From positions 42,554,001-42,618,000 of the forward strand of contig NC_134106.1 in NCBI RefSeq assembly GCF_040939455.1: a DNA stretch of 64,000 bases. Direction: 5' to 3'. Positions 38,382-50,443 of the stretch are shown here, piece by piece. Made by a program: the position numbers and the translations under genes. Positions within the stretch are counted from its first letter, which is position 1; every line of letters starts with the position of its first letter. The notes beneath the pieces were generated by a model that did no database searches, was not told the origin of the DNA, and saw only the letters and a list, made by a program, of their open reading frames with translations. Source of the DNA: Microcebus murinus. Lineage: Eukaryota; Chordata; Mammalia; Primates; Cheirogaleidae.

Positions 38382-38747
38382 AGTGTGAGCTAATATAACA
38401 AATTATCATAGAATGGGTAGGTAGCTTAAGCAATAAACATTTATTTCTCACAGTTTGGAGGCTGCCAAGTACAGAATCAAGGTGCTGGCAGATCTGGTGT
38501 TTGGAGGGGACTCACTTCTTGGTAGCAGATGGCTATCTTCTCATTTTATCCTTGCATGATAGAGACTAAAGAGAGAAGCAGGCTCTCTTGTGCCTCTTCT
38601 TATTAGGGCACCAATCCCATCATGAGGACTCTACCTTCATGACCTAATTAACTCCCAAAAGCCTCATCTCCAATTACCAGCACTTTGGGGGATTAGGGTT
38701 TCAACATACGACTTTTGGTATGACTCAAACATACAGCCCATAGCCAC
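38382..38747 (+). repeat. Unclassified ancient interspersed repeat with 9-bp flanking direct repeat
   Basis: Blocks 'taacaaattatcatagaatg', 'aacatttatttctcacagtt', 'ggaggctgccaagtacagaa', 'tagggcaccaatcccatcat' and 'cagcccatagccacc' follow the order of a very common mammalian repeat whose family I cannot name with certainty. The 9-base word caatatctt flanks it at 38373-38381 and 38748-38756, supporting these ends. An LTR or DNA-transposon origin is possible. Confidence 0.6.
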
Positions 38748-39699
38748 CAATATCTTTGTTATATTTTACCCCAGAAAAGATGTTGAAAGCAATAATTGTT
38801 CAGTTACTCATATGATCTAACCAAAGCATTACTACCAGGAAAATTAAGTTCTGTAGAAATTTTCTTTCCAAGGTTATTGAAGATGGGAGGTGATGAAATA
38901 TAAGTTTCTTGGAGCTATTAGGAAGGGTACCAGTGTAAGGGATAAAATCTCTTATCTCTATTATTTATTCTGTCATTGACAGATTGAGTCTCACTAATAT
39001 TATAAAAGTTGTTTCACCACTATGAAATGAGACAATGAAACTAAATTAATTCAGAAACCTTTTCCAGCACAGATTTGTATATTCTTAATAGCATAAATAG
39101 TAGAGACCAACTTCATTATAACATGTAGGCAATAATTTTTTTCTCTTTGGCAGAATAAACATTGACTGTTAATATGATCTCTCTTTACGTGCCTTAAAAA
39201 TGCCTCTAACTAAAACTTTCCTCATATCGGTATTTAAGCATCCTTATTAATTATTTTATTTCAAATAAGGAACATGTGTCCTTACTCTTCAGAAAGTTTT
39301 ATGTTTCAATTTAATCTTCTACTTCTTAATATTTTTAGATCAAATGCTCCCTAGCTTTAGAAATCATTCATCAGATACAGAGGCAAGTGGAATTAGAGGG
39401 CAGATTGAGTAGTGGTTTTTTACTTTTGATTTCTCTTTTTAGCCTCCCATAAAAGGCTCTGCAGACCATGGTCTTGTTAATACTATAGAGCAGGAGTCAG
39501 TTTCTGCATCATTGGTGATAGTGATGAGTGATACATTTGACAAAGGTTAGGAAGCTTTTAGAACCATTTGATAGCAGTGACCACTAAAGATAGAAGTGGT
39601 TTCTCACTTATTTTTCTGGAAATAGAGCAAAGCAACATCTTTGTTCAAGAGTTTCCACATCTGACTTAGAAGACCTTAACTTCGTTCATGTCTTTCAAT
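38748..39699. other. Unassigned AT-rich DNA
   Basis: No gene or named repeat could be recognised. Confidence 0.4.
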
Positions 39700-40035
39700 A
39701 TTTTACTCATTCTCTGAAATTCAGTTTAAATGGTATTGTCTCCCATAAAACTTTTCTCCAGTTAGAATTAAAATCTGTCTTGTGGAATATAAAAACGAAA
39801 AAAGAAACCCCGAAATATATCAGCTATTCAATTTTAATCCTACCAGAGTACATTCTGTAATATATTTTTGATTTATACTTACATAAATTATTGTCTTATC
39901 TCCCCTTGTCAGTAGAGAAGGGCTGACAGCTTGAATCATATACTGTCTAATTCTATATCCTCAAAATGCCTAAAGCAGTGCAATTAACATGGTACAAACT
40001 TATTCAATATTAGTTTAATGGTACTAAAATGATTA
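39700..40035 (+). mobile_element. L2 3' UTR fragment, sense
   Basis: A degraded 'tcagtttaaatggtattgtc' and 'cccataaaacttttctccag' block, followed by 'gccta-agcagtgcaattaac' and 'ttattcaatattagttt', follows L2 3' UTR order. Divergence is high and internal gaps are present. Confidence 0.5.
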
Positions 40036-42639
40036 AGGGAATGGAAACATTGAGTCAATTTCAGCATTTGTGTCCTCCCCCGCCATACCTGTGTTATAAT
40101 CTTCATTAAGTGTTCTTCAAATGTGTTGATAAAAGATTTTGTTCCCCTCACTTTCCAAAAATTTCTCATCCTATTTCAGTTCTTCTACCTATATAACTTA
40201 GAATAGGAGAAACTAATTGATGTGATAAATATTTCACTGCTTTTGAATGAATGGTTAACAGTTAGAAAAAGAAAATGTACTGATTTTACTAATAATAAAT
40301 CATTGCTCTACATCTTATGAGAAAGCACAGCTTCTTCCAATAATTTGCAATTAAATGGTGGGGATGTGGTGGATGAGAAAGACAATAGAGATAAAAATTT
40401 AAATTGTTTCAGTGATTATGATGTTAAAATTCTCAAAATAGCTATGGAGATCATTATATAAACTTATGGTTATTATACATTACAATATAATTGGAAATTA
40501 TGTATAGAAGAAAACCAATTTTTAATGCAAGGAAGATACAGAGGCCATTTAGAATTTCAGGATAAGATGAAATGGCTGTGGGTTAGGTTGTAAGAGGATG
40601 AAAGGGATTTGAGGTTGGCCTTGAATAATAGAAAAAAATTAGTTAGACAATTATATTGGGAAGTACAGGTTGATATAGCCATTTAAGTAAAGATTAACTG
40701 TAAGTGAAGGTGTTAAAAAAATATAAAAATATTATACTACCACTTTACAACTATTTCTATGAGAAAAGCATAAGTCAAGCACTGAAGAGAATTTTGAAAA
40801 GGAGAATGATGAAAGCTGGACTGGATGAGGATGAAAAGATCTCATCCATGAACAGTACATAACTTAGATAAAGACACATGGGTAGTGCTGGAGTCAAATG
40901 ATACTCAGCAGTCTGCGGCTGAATGGACACCCACTCAATCCATCTCCATAGAGACACAGACATGTTGCACTGATTAACTGAGCAGGGTGTCGTAGTTCTA
41001 TGATTTAGATCCTCCAAAAGTATACTCTCAAGTTCAGGAATTTATGCAGCATTTACTTCTAAATGGCCCATTCAGAAGTAGAAAAAACAAATGAGTATAA
41101 ATTTAACTGAGAAATTTAACCACAGTAACTATGAAAAATCACCAAGAAGTGAGAGCTCTACAATTCTGTGATAATAATTTTTGGTGTAAGGAGAAGAATA
41201 TAGAAGTATCCCAATACAATAGAAGTAATCTGGGAACACAGGTTTAGGTAAAATATATGGATATAAACATTTATAATAGAATTAATATGTCAAACTTATC
41301 AATTGAGGGTTAAAGTTTTATAGAGGAGATATTTCAGGATCTATATGAAAAAAAGTATGCTTTTTATATTTAAGTGGCTTTGTACCGTTTCTGTAAGGGG
41401 CAGATGATTCTACAGTTTTTATTTAGCAATGAAGCTCATCAATCAAAATGCAGATACAACTCTAAGGCCATTTTGACACCCTGTTCTTCTAACTCCTAAT
41501 AGCCACAAAAGCAATAATTATAACTTGGTAATTAATTTGTAGGTGATGTGATTAGCCTTTGGAAATTTTACTGAAGGAATGTGGAACATCACTGTATTAA
41601 AGCTTTTACTATACTCTAATGTACATGTATGTATCCCACTGAAATCCAGTTGAAAACTTTAGATATAATATCTAATATTAGGAAATATAATTTTAAGTAC
41701 TAGTTACAGAGCCACATGATGAAAAGAGCCACTGAACTGCATTTTCAGATTATGTTAGATTTTCAGGAATAAGAAATGACTCTTTAATTTGCAATTATAT
41801 TACTATTTATATTCACTAATAAAAATGACATCTACATCTATTTTGAAGAATAGAAAGAAACACATTGCTATGTTTATTCATTCAGTATAACATGGCTATG
41901 TTTCAAAGCAGAGGCTTTATTTGGAACTGTTATGTCATGTTTGCTTTTTACATTATTGCAGAAATTCCTTCTTACAAATCCATTATGTAAAACATGCTTA
42001 TCTACCCTGAAAAATTCAGTAATATTTTGAAGTTGTTTTTTTCCCATTTAGGATGAAATGACCAGTGTTGTTGCTGCTCAACCTAATCTTTTATCATTAC
42101 CGATGGTTGAGGGAATAAATTGTACTACACCACTAGTCTTCATGTGAACACTAGCATTTTGTTTCAGGAACCTGTGTCTTTTTACCTCTAAATGGGATTT
42201 ATAATATCCTTATTACAAACTGATTCTGAGCATTCACTGAGGTTTTGTTTAAGTACAGAAATTAATGCCTGGCCTATGGTAGGTACCAAATTCATGTTAG
42301 TTTCTCTTCCCTCCTCATATATGTCCCAAAATGTAATGTTTTAAGCAAGAGCACCTCACCTCTCAAAAATGCCACTTTTTAAAAAGGGCTACAATTTAAA
42401 TTTTGAAGACCATGAGCTATTTTGAGAAACTCTTCTCTGTTCACGTTGATGTTCTTTAAACATAAAGCTTTCCACATTTTAAATGGTTTTATACCCAATG
42501 CATTAAGCATGGGGTGCCATTTGTAAAAGAAAATAAAATTTCAAGATCCTCTAAATGTATTATGCCATGGAGAAGTTAAGCCCTGGAGACTGAGTCATAT
42601 AGCATGTTTGCAACTTCTGCTTTTCATTTCACAGATTAC
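40036..42639. other. Unassigned AT-rich DNA
   Basis: No convincing gene or repeat. An 80-codon minus-strand frame at 40775-41017 has no recognisable domain. A stretch at 42230-42310 is weakly MIR-like ('aatgcctggcctatggtaggtac'). Diverged antisense L2 may lie near 40540-40700 but cannot be supported. Confidence 0.4.
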
Positions 42640-43090
42640 CTGTCCTCCTTATTGTTCTTGTTCTGCAAATGACTAGGAGAGATCAGAGACCAGACCTCCT
42701 CCCCTTCTAATCACTGATCTTTGTTACAGATTAATTACTTCCTTTATTGTCCCAAACCTAACTCAGACCAGATGATGCAAAAGACCCTATGACTGTTACA
42801 TCTTCAGTGTGGAATGTTGTATATATCTTTCCCAAAAGAAAAAGACCACCTCAGCTTAATCAGATCATTGTAACTATGCATTAGGCCTTCTGTAGAAAAA
42901 TGTTGAAATTCTGTTGACCTTCCCTAAACTTTGTCTATGTAATTGATCCTAAACTTTTTCACTTAGAAACTCTGAATTTTTTTGGAATCTATACTTCCTG
43001 AGGGCTGGCTATCTTCAAACTTAGTGCTTGAATAAATTCTCTTGAAACAAGACTCTGACCGTTTTAGTTATTTTTAGGTTGACATAGTTC
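42640..43090 (+). mobile_element. LTR-like segment (ERV1-type?), partial or solo
   Basis: The segment resembles the U3-R-U5 organisation of an old gammaretrovirus-type LTR. It has unique-looking sequence, a promoter-proximal 'gtgtggaatgttgtatatat' stretch, and a polyadenylation signal in 'ttgaataaattctcttgaaa' near 43029-43048. Ends are not sharply defined, and no gag, pol or env sequence follows. The family name is not asserted. Confidence 0.45.
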
Positions 43091-43579
43091 TATCTTGGCA
43101 GAAACTTGATATGAAAGAAGAGGAAGATTGAGGGTCAAGGAGCAGAGTTTGTAATTAGGTTGGTGAGTGGGTGGGGGAGTTTACAAGTTGGGGAAGGATT
43201 TTATGTGGAGGACTGTCTGGATTTGAGAAAGGGACTGAGAACATTTGATTGGGATTCAGTGTTGCTTTAATTAGAAGGGATGCAATGCCTATCTTGTTTC
43301 ATCAGCTAGTACGTCTGTTTAGATAGAGCAGGGGCCCCTCTTAGGGCTCTCCAGGTACATGGAAACAAAGGAAAATCTTGAGTCCCTTCAGGGGAAGTTC
43401 TGGCACCTGGCTAGTTTTGAAAAGTAAATGGGCAACCTGATGAGAATAATGGCTCTCCAAGCTAGCCAGGGTCACAGAATGTTTTGGTTCCCTATGGAAA
43501 CCAAAATATGACATCTTATTAATAATATGCTTTTTGAGTTGTTTTTCAGGAGCCTCCATCTGATGGAAAAATCAGATAA
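43091..43579. other. Unassigned spacer between two LTR-like segments
   Basis: G-rich and purine-rich sequence at 43120-43260 is followed by mixed sequence. No retroviral protein motif or primer-binding site could be recognised. A 72-codon minus-strand frame (43341-43559) shows no domain. Confidence 0.4.
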
Positions 43580-43935
43580 GGGGGAACTGAGGAATTAAAA
43601 CTCTGTCTTCTTTGTTCTAATTTTTTCCCTGAGGGACCTGGAGAGAACCACAAACATCTTGCCAAGAATCCCTGAATATGCCTATTACCCATAAACTCCC
43701 TACTTCTCAATATCATACCTTTTTGATTGGGCCAGGGTCATGTATTACCTCTATGTATTGATTTACAATTTTGTCTTCCTAAAATGTAACTCTGACTTGT
43801 AAGCTATTGGGGAGTTCAGTTCTTAAGCATTCACTGCCCATACTTATTTCATGGTACCATGTAATAAAAATGTCTCTTCCTTTTGCTGCAACTCTTGGCT
43901 TCAGTGTCTGGCTTTCCTGCACCAGGTGAGTAGAA
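43580..43935 (+). mobile_element. Second LTR-like segment
   Basis: The 3' half is LTR-like: 'taagctattggggagttcag', a polyadenylation signal 'aataaaa' near 43863, then a U5-like 'gcaactcttggcttcagtgt' and 'ctggctttcctgca' end. The 5' limit is uncertain. It does not resemble the segment at 42640-43090, so the two are probably not a matched pair. Confidence 0.5.
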
Positions 43936-44003
43936 CTCAGTTTGGTTTGGTAATGTTGCTAGTACTAAAAAATAATGTGGACCATGTCTGTAATTATATT
44001 TCT

Positions 44004-44835
44004 TTTCTTTTTTTTTTTATTTTGAGAAAATATGAGGGTACAAACATTTTGGTTGCATTTTATATCATTGCTTCTCCCTAGCTAGGGTTAGAGGTATGCC
44101 CTTTCTCTCCACAATGCTCACCACATGCCTCAGATGTGGGTCTAACCCCCAACCCCCAAATCCCTGTGAACACCACCACCATTTGAGCACCATAGTGTTA
44201 ATCAGTCAGTACCAATTTGATGGCGAGTACATGTGGAGCCCATTATTCTGATCTTGGGTCACCTCACTTTGGATAATGGGCTTAAGGTCAATCCAGGACA
44301 ATATAAGTGGTGCTAGCTCACTGTTGTTTCTTAGAATTGAGTAATATTCCATTGTAAACATAATAATCCACTCATGAATTGATGGGCACTTGGGTTGTTT
44401 CCACGTCCTTGCAATAGTGAATTGTGCTGCCATAAACATTCAGGTGCAGATGTCTTTATTATAGAGTGTCTTATACTCTTTTGGGTAGATACCTAATAAT
44501 GCTATTGCTGGATCAGATGTTATTTCTATTTTTAGCTCTTTGAGGTATCTCCAAATTCTTTTCCACAAAGATTGCACTAATTTGCAGTCCCACCAGCAGT
44601 GTAAGAGTGTTCCTGTCTCTCCACATCCTTGCCAGTATTTGTTGTTTTGAGATTTTTTGATAGAGGCCAATCTCACTGGGTTTATGTGATATCTCATTGT
44701 GGTTTGATTTGCATTTCTCTAATGATTAGAGATGTTGAGCATTTTTTTATATGTTTGCTGGCCATTATTCTGTGTTCTTTGTAAAAGTTTCTGTTCATTT
44801 ACTTTGCCCATTTATTGATGGGGTTGTTTGATTTT
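44004..44835 (-). mobile_element. 5'-truncated L1, antisense (same type as the 35-kb copy)
   Basis: A T-rich tail (44008-44019) is followed by a 3' UTR of the 35-kb type and the ORF2 C-terminal region. Truncation falls near 44835, inside the 'acccatcaataaatggg' region. Flanks 'attatatttctttt' and 'tttttatttctatt' are a possible but weak target-site duplication. ORF2 is closed by at least one in-frame stop. Confidence 0.92.
44206..44697 (-). pseudogene. L1 ORF2 C-terminal domain remnant with in-frame stop
   Basis: Two frames in register, 44440-44697 and 44206-44439, are separated only by a TGA at 44440-44442. Together they span '[18 protein letters not shown]', the cysteine-motif region '[16 protein letters not shown]' and the tail 'FTIARTWKQPKCPSIHEWI'. 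The first cysteine of the motif appears as tyrosine ('NNKYWQGC'). At the TGA the 35-kb copy has CAA. Confidence 0.9.
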
Positions 44836-45019
44836 TATTTCTATTAATGTATAGTTTACTCATGTTTGAACAAACAAATTTATGGATCCATCTGCAGAGG
44901 CATATATAGATGCATTGAGTTATTTTTCTGTTATTAGCAATATTTTTTTTCTCTTACTGGCATACTTTGTTTGCCATTTCTCTTAGATGTTGATGGTTAC
45001 AATCTTGAGGAGGAGGATT

Positions 45020-45565
45020 ATGAATGATGGAGCATAGGTAACTGTACCCCAAAATATGGCCCCTTGGTATACTTTTGAATTAAAAATACTTAGAGATCAA
45101 CAGATGCTGTAAGAGACTTTTCCCCATCTACATAAAGACCTACCAAGGATAACAATTGTTTTTCCTTTTCCTCCCTGTCCTATCATTATCTATTGCAGAA
45201 AAGAAGACCGAGAATTTAACCACACCTGAACAGACTCTTTCATAAGATAATGTCTGTCTCTCAGGCTCATTCAATTTCCAAAAAGAATCATTTATAAGTT
45301 TATCTCTGTTCCTTGATCCATTCATTCTCCCTAGTAATCATTTATTGCCCCTCAAAAGAATTACCTATATTCCCATCTTTCCCCCACTCCCGCTCTGAAA
45401 TAAGGCTATGTAAATATGGATTCCCTATTGGGATATGGGGTAATCATTCTGTGGTTCATTCAGATGTGCATGTTAATAAGTTTGTACACCATTTCTCCTA
45501 TTCCTCTCCTTTTGTCAGTTGATTTTTTTCAGTGAACTTCAGAGGGCAAAGGGGAAGCATTCCCT
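45020..45565 (+). mobile_element. LTR-like segment (ERV1-type), near complete
   Basis: Ordered blocks support an LTR: 'accccaaaatatggcccctt' near the start, 'cttagagatcaacagatgct', 'ttattgcccctcaaaagaat', a promoter-like 'ggctatgtaaatatg', 'gtggttcattcagatgtgca', and a U5-like 'gtcagttgatttttttcagt' end. No viral protein sequence adjoins it, so it is best read as a solo LTR. Family assignment is left open. Confidence 0.6.
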
Positions 45566-45589
45566 TTGCCTCTATATAATGATGATGTT

Positions 45590-45870
45590 TATCATCAAAA
45601 TCATTTTTGATCACCAGGCTCTGTTCTAGGTGAACATATATGACGATAGCCCTAACCAGTTAACTGAGTAAAGCAGAAAAGTAAACAATTAAGTAAAATA
45701 TATTAAAATGAACGCCATGTTAAAGGTTTGTCTTTGGTTACTGCATTTCCAGGGCGAAAGACAACTGATCCAGGTTTTAAAGGAGGAATAGGCAGTATCT
45801 GAGGCTTAGGGTAAAGGTGGCAGCATCCTAGGCAAAGGGAATGGCTTGAACTAGAATCCAAAAGAAAGAA
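45590..45870 (-). mobile_element. L2 fragment, antisense
   Basis: 'accaggctctgttctaggtg' and, further right, 'ctaggcaaagggaatggctt' correspond to antisense L2 3' sequence, whose usual form is 'gtgccaggcactgttctagg' and 'ccaggcagagggaacagc'. The middle is poorly conserved. Confidence 0.5.
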
Positions 45871-45967
45871 AGTTAATCACAAGTTTGTTAAACTGCAAGT
45901 GATTCAATTACTTAGAATTTGGAGTCCCAAAACGGAAAAGAGGTGATACTGAAAGAGAAAACAAAAA

Positions 45968-46080
45968 ATCTTCCTTTCTTTCTTTCCTTGTTTTTCTCCC
46001 TTTTCTTTCCTTTCTTCTTTTCCTTTTCTTTTTCTTCCTTCCTCCCCCCCTCCTTATTATCCCCCCTTCTTCCTTTCATT
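45968..46080. repeat. Pyrimidine-rich low-complexity tract
   Basis: Irregular T- and C-runs with few purines, including C-runs near 46044-46066. A 60-codon frame over it is an artefact. Confidence 0.88.
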
Positions 46081-47614
46081 ATTGCTTGTTCTGCAGATTA
46101 AGAAGCATCTCTACCAAATGCTAGCTTGAAGTCAAAGAATCAGCTCTGATCTTTGTCTTTGTGGAATAATGGGATCCCCTAATGTTCTTTTTAATGCAAT
46201 TGCTTCTCATTTTAATTTTTCCTACGCTTTTGCTATTTCACCTAAATGTGATTTATATACAGAAAAGTAGTTGAAAACTATCCAGTCTTTGTCAACTTCA
46301 AAAGAGTTTATTCTGTATTTTATGAGATATTTGCAGCTGGCCAAGCTTCTTCCATCAGCAAGTTCCCAAGCCACTTTGCTATAGATGGGATTTAGCTCTG
46401 TTCTGTAACAATGCACACTGAATTTCTCATTTGCCCTTAAGCTCCTTGGCCTAGTGACACACCACTTTAAGTTTAATCACACAGAAAAATCACAAAAGCT
46501 CCCGGTCTCAAGTGACCACTTCGACCTATTTTCCTGAAAGAACGAAGAGAAGAAATTTTCCTATTTTGTACAGTTTGTATGTGATTCTACATATCTATGT
46601 GCTATGTTTATTTTAAATCCAGTGTGACCCAAGTTAATGCTGCATCTGCCAGTAGGAAAACCAGCTTTAAGTGTTGCCGCCACCATAAGCAATCATTTCT
46701 CATAGCTATCTCCCTGAGGATATAATTTTCATCATAAGTTTTTTGAAGAGAGGCAAAGAAGATAGGAGAAAGACTCAGAGAACTGCTTACCAGGGCTTGA
46801 TTAAAGAAGGATTTGAGTTTGGCTCGCTTATTAAACCCATGGTTCTTGAGCAACAAGTGTTCCTAAGACAAGCCAGCAGACTTCTCCTCTGATTGGGCTT
46901 TGGAAACCACTGTGTCCTATCCACCTCTTAGATTATCCCACCTAACTGTAGTTGGGTTTATCAATATGTAATATAAAACCCCTGTAGATTTGTTGACTTT
47001 TTCTAATGGTTACATGAAATCCAGTGAACTTTTTGGATCATTTCTTCTTAATATGTGGCTTCTGATAATCTATTCTGATGTTTTACCCCAAATACTTTTG
47101 ACTGATTATCTAAAGTGATAATCAGTCACTGAGCTGAGAAGTGAGCTGAGAAGCTCTATCCACATGTATTAGAGCAAAGCCCAAGTGGTAGAATGTGGGA
47201 TGAGAAGGAATGCATTTTCAAAGTTTTCCCCTTGTTGTGAGTAGCTGCACGAGCATAAAATGCCTAGAAATCACCTTTTCCAATCTAGACCTTTTACTGA
47301 GCATTGCTGATTTTGTATTTTTAAATGCTTAACCATGCTTCTACGATATTTTAAACTTTTTCAGCAATATCCTCTGGTTAAAAACTGAATGTCTTTCAGC
47401 TTGTTTGTAAGAATTTTAAAAATAAATCCCCTTTTAACAATAAGTATTTGATAACAGTGGAATACAGATGTTTTGGTCAGATTGATCATTTAAACATTCT
47501 AGGAGATGCTGTACTTGAAGAAAATGTCAGCTGTGGAGAAATAAACAAAAAACATTTTGGACAGAGAGATAAGAGTTTTTACTTTTTTGGTTAATATATA
47601 AGCAGGGCTTTCAG
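46081..47614. other. Unassigned DNA with a perfect hairpin
   Basis: No gene or repeat recognised. It contains the 12-bp-arm inverted repeat at 47099-47128 listed separately. Frames of 64 and 82 codons on the minus strand have no recognisable domain. Confidence 0.4.
47099..47128. repeat. Perfect inverted repeat, 12-bp arms, 6-nt loop
   Basis: Arm tgactgattatc (47099-47110), loop taaagt, arm gataatcagtca (47117-47128). A short near-repeat 'gagctgagaagtgagctgagaag' follows. No T-run follows, so it is not a terminator-like structure. Confidence 0.95.
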
Positions 47615-47619
47615 AGATT

Positions 47620-48240
47620 CTAGGCAGAAGTAGTATTGAAAACAAAGCCACAGAGATTGGTTGGGCAGAATCTGTTCTCTCTGAATACATGGCAGTGTTG
47701 TACAGCAAAGGATTGACTTTGCCCAAAGAAAAGTTTGGTCCCTGTCCAGCCCCTGGGAGGTCCCTTATAAGCCCTTGAAATGCTCTGTCTGAGAAGACTG
47801 GCTATAATCACCTGGTAGCCTTGGGTCCTGCCAGATAGTGTATACTAATAATGTGATTTCTGGTGGGGACCTTATGCCATGGAATAGCAGTGTGATCTCT
47901 GGAGGGGCTGGAGACTGAAGACTAGCCATATGGGTTGTTATACATGTCTACATTATCGCCCCTGTTTCCCTCTTCCCCCAAAAAACCTTGAGCAGCAAGG
48001 CTTAGGTGAGCTTCCCTGGTTAACGATACTGCGGGCATGTTGACATATATTGTTGCTGAGAGAAGTAATCTCTGTCCACACAACTCTACTAGGAAAGGAT
48101 AATCAGAAACTTATACTCGAAATTCTCCTGGGCCCTAAACTATGCACCTTTTCCCACTGCTGATTTTCACCTGTATCCTTTTGCTGTGTTAAAGTTTAAC
48201 CATAAGTTTTAATGGTTTTACTGATTTCTGCAAATCCTTC
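47620..48240 (+). mobile_element. LTR-like segment (ERVL-type?), about 0.6 kb
   Basis: Blocks 'ggtccctgtccagcccctgg', 'tcacctggtagccttgggtc', 'tggaatagcagtgtgatctc', 'atgggttgttatacatgtct', 'ggtgagcttccctggttaac' and 'ccttttcccactgctgattt' lie in the order of a familiar mammalian LTR. The polyadenylation signal seems to have decayed (gtgttaaagttt). No internal retroviral sequence adjoins. The family name is not asserted. Confidence 0.6.
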
Positions 48241-48409
48241 TAGAGAATCATTGAAATTGAGAGTGGTTTAAGGAAACCCAGAAAATGTAGCTGCTCTTTA
48301 TTCAAGATTAGGAGCTTTTCCTATCTTCTCTCTAAGATTCTGGCATAATTCTTAGAATAACATCTATATTCATTTTTATTCTCATTGCTTATCGGTTTCT
48401 TAGCCTCCT

Positions 48410-48525
48410 TCAATAGACTGTGTGATCCATATAGCTAGAGTTGTTTTTCACCGCATTTTAATTTCTTATGCCTAACACAAGATCTGGTGCATAGTAAGTG
48501 CTCAATATACATTTGCTGAGATACT
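48410..48525 (+). mobile_element. L2 3' end fragment, sense
   Basis: 'atgcctaacacaagatctgg', 'tgcatagtaagtgctcaata' and 'tacatttgctgagatactga' match the conserved terminal 60 bp of L2. Confidence 0.7.
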
Positions 48526-48653
48526 GAACAAAATCAGGAAAGGAAGAAATAATACTTCAATAGAAAAGACAGAGTTAATTTCCTTAAAAGATTGGATCAG
48601 CCAAAAGGTAAATGTGATCAGATGCTTTGGACTAATTACAAATAATAGCCCCC

Positions 48654-49008
<355 letters not shown>

Positions 49009-50261
49009 GAAAATAGGTATAGTCCTATTTCATCAGCTTGGCATGAGAGGAGAAAATCTTGCTGTCTTAGTGCCATCGTGCCTCCATGTCTTAGTGTCAC
49101 AGTGCTTCTACCTTGCTGCACATGATCTCATTGACAGAAGATCATAGATCAGGGGAAAGGTAAGATCATGTTTTCCTCTCATAGGAATAAAACCTTATCA
49201 TATCAAGGTGAAAACTAAACAGATAGTAATGATGCAATAAAGATTGAAACTAAAGTTCAAGGTTACCCACTAAAAAGAGCAATTAAGAAAGAGTTAATGA
49301 TTCTTCATCATGGCAGACACAAGAGATGTTTTCTAAATGTGTGATTGAAGAGCCTAAGAAAGATATGAAATGAAATCAAGATAAAACTGGGATGAATATC
49401 AAGGAGGCATGATTAGAATGTGATTGTGACTAAGAAAACTTAAATATAATCAATATCACTCTAATCAGAAAAAGAATATTTTTAAACAGAATGAGAATGA
49501 ATTGCAAGAAATTTTTAGCACATCCCATATGAAGAGGGTACATCAATCAGCTGATCTGTAGAACTGGTCCACTTAGAAGGTTTGTACCATCAGGAGATGG
49601 CTGCCTTGAGCTATCATATTTGAAGCCATTAACCATTAATATAATTCCTGTGGTTTAGATTTTAGTGCATATCAAGCAAAATTTGAATTACATCAAGATT
49701 CTCCATATAATTTCTATATAAATATAGACTATGATACTATTTCACATAAGCAACCATTAATTATCATTATGAATTAATCGTTAGAATCCATTTCTACATT
49801 ACTATTATAATTGATTAGAGTGAGTCTGGAAATATCTGGACACACTGAGAAAAATTAAATTTGTGCATCTGAAAAGCCAACGACAAGGCCCACAAATGTG
49901 TTCAACACAAAGTAGTGCCAACCTATTGGCTCTCTTTAGACATGCAGGAGAATGTCCTCAAGTTATACCTCCTCATTACAGAGCAATGTTCTTCAATGCA
50001 AAAAAACAATTAATAGGAATGGTGGGAGACAGTAAAAGCAGGAAAGCATTAGGGAATTTAGAAGAGAAAAATGAGTTAATGAGCACATAATATTTAATAC
50101 AATTGCTATGTTAGGTATTGCTTCTTCATTTAAATTTGTGAGCAGTATCTCTATCTCATTGCCACAACAAAAGTTAATGGAGCTTAAAGGATTTATGTTG
50201 CCAGCTACAATTCAGGAAGGAAGCCAGTCTGGCTATTTGGGTAACTTGTCTTCTGTTTTAG
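49009..50261. other. Unassigned AT-rich DNA
   Basis: No repeat or gene could be named. A 75-codon plus-strand frame at 49863-50090 has no recognisable family. Confidence 0.4.
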
Positions 50262-50335
50262 AGTAATGTGTACATGTGTGGCATTGTGTATGTATGCATG
50301 TGCCATTGTGTGTATGTATGCCTGTGTGTGTGATA
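50262..50335. repeat. TG-rich imperfect repeat
   Basis: Degenerate TG and TATG units, including two 'tgtgtatgtatgc' words, about 0.1 kb left of the alternating block. Confidence 0.75.
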
Positions 50336-50443
50336 GACTCCAATGATCAAATCTTTTATCAAACAGGATATAAAACAAGGAGCCTAGAAGATGCTTCCTG
50401 TTTAAGTCCAAAAACGCACGTTTTTGTGTTCTAGGAAGAGAGT

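Noticed and set aside
42640..43935. A complete provirus with paired LTRs
   Set aside because: The two LTR-like segments are not similar to each other, and no gag, pol or env sequence was recognised between them.
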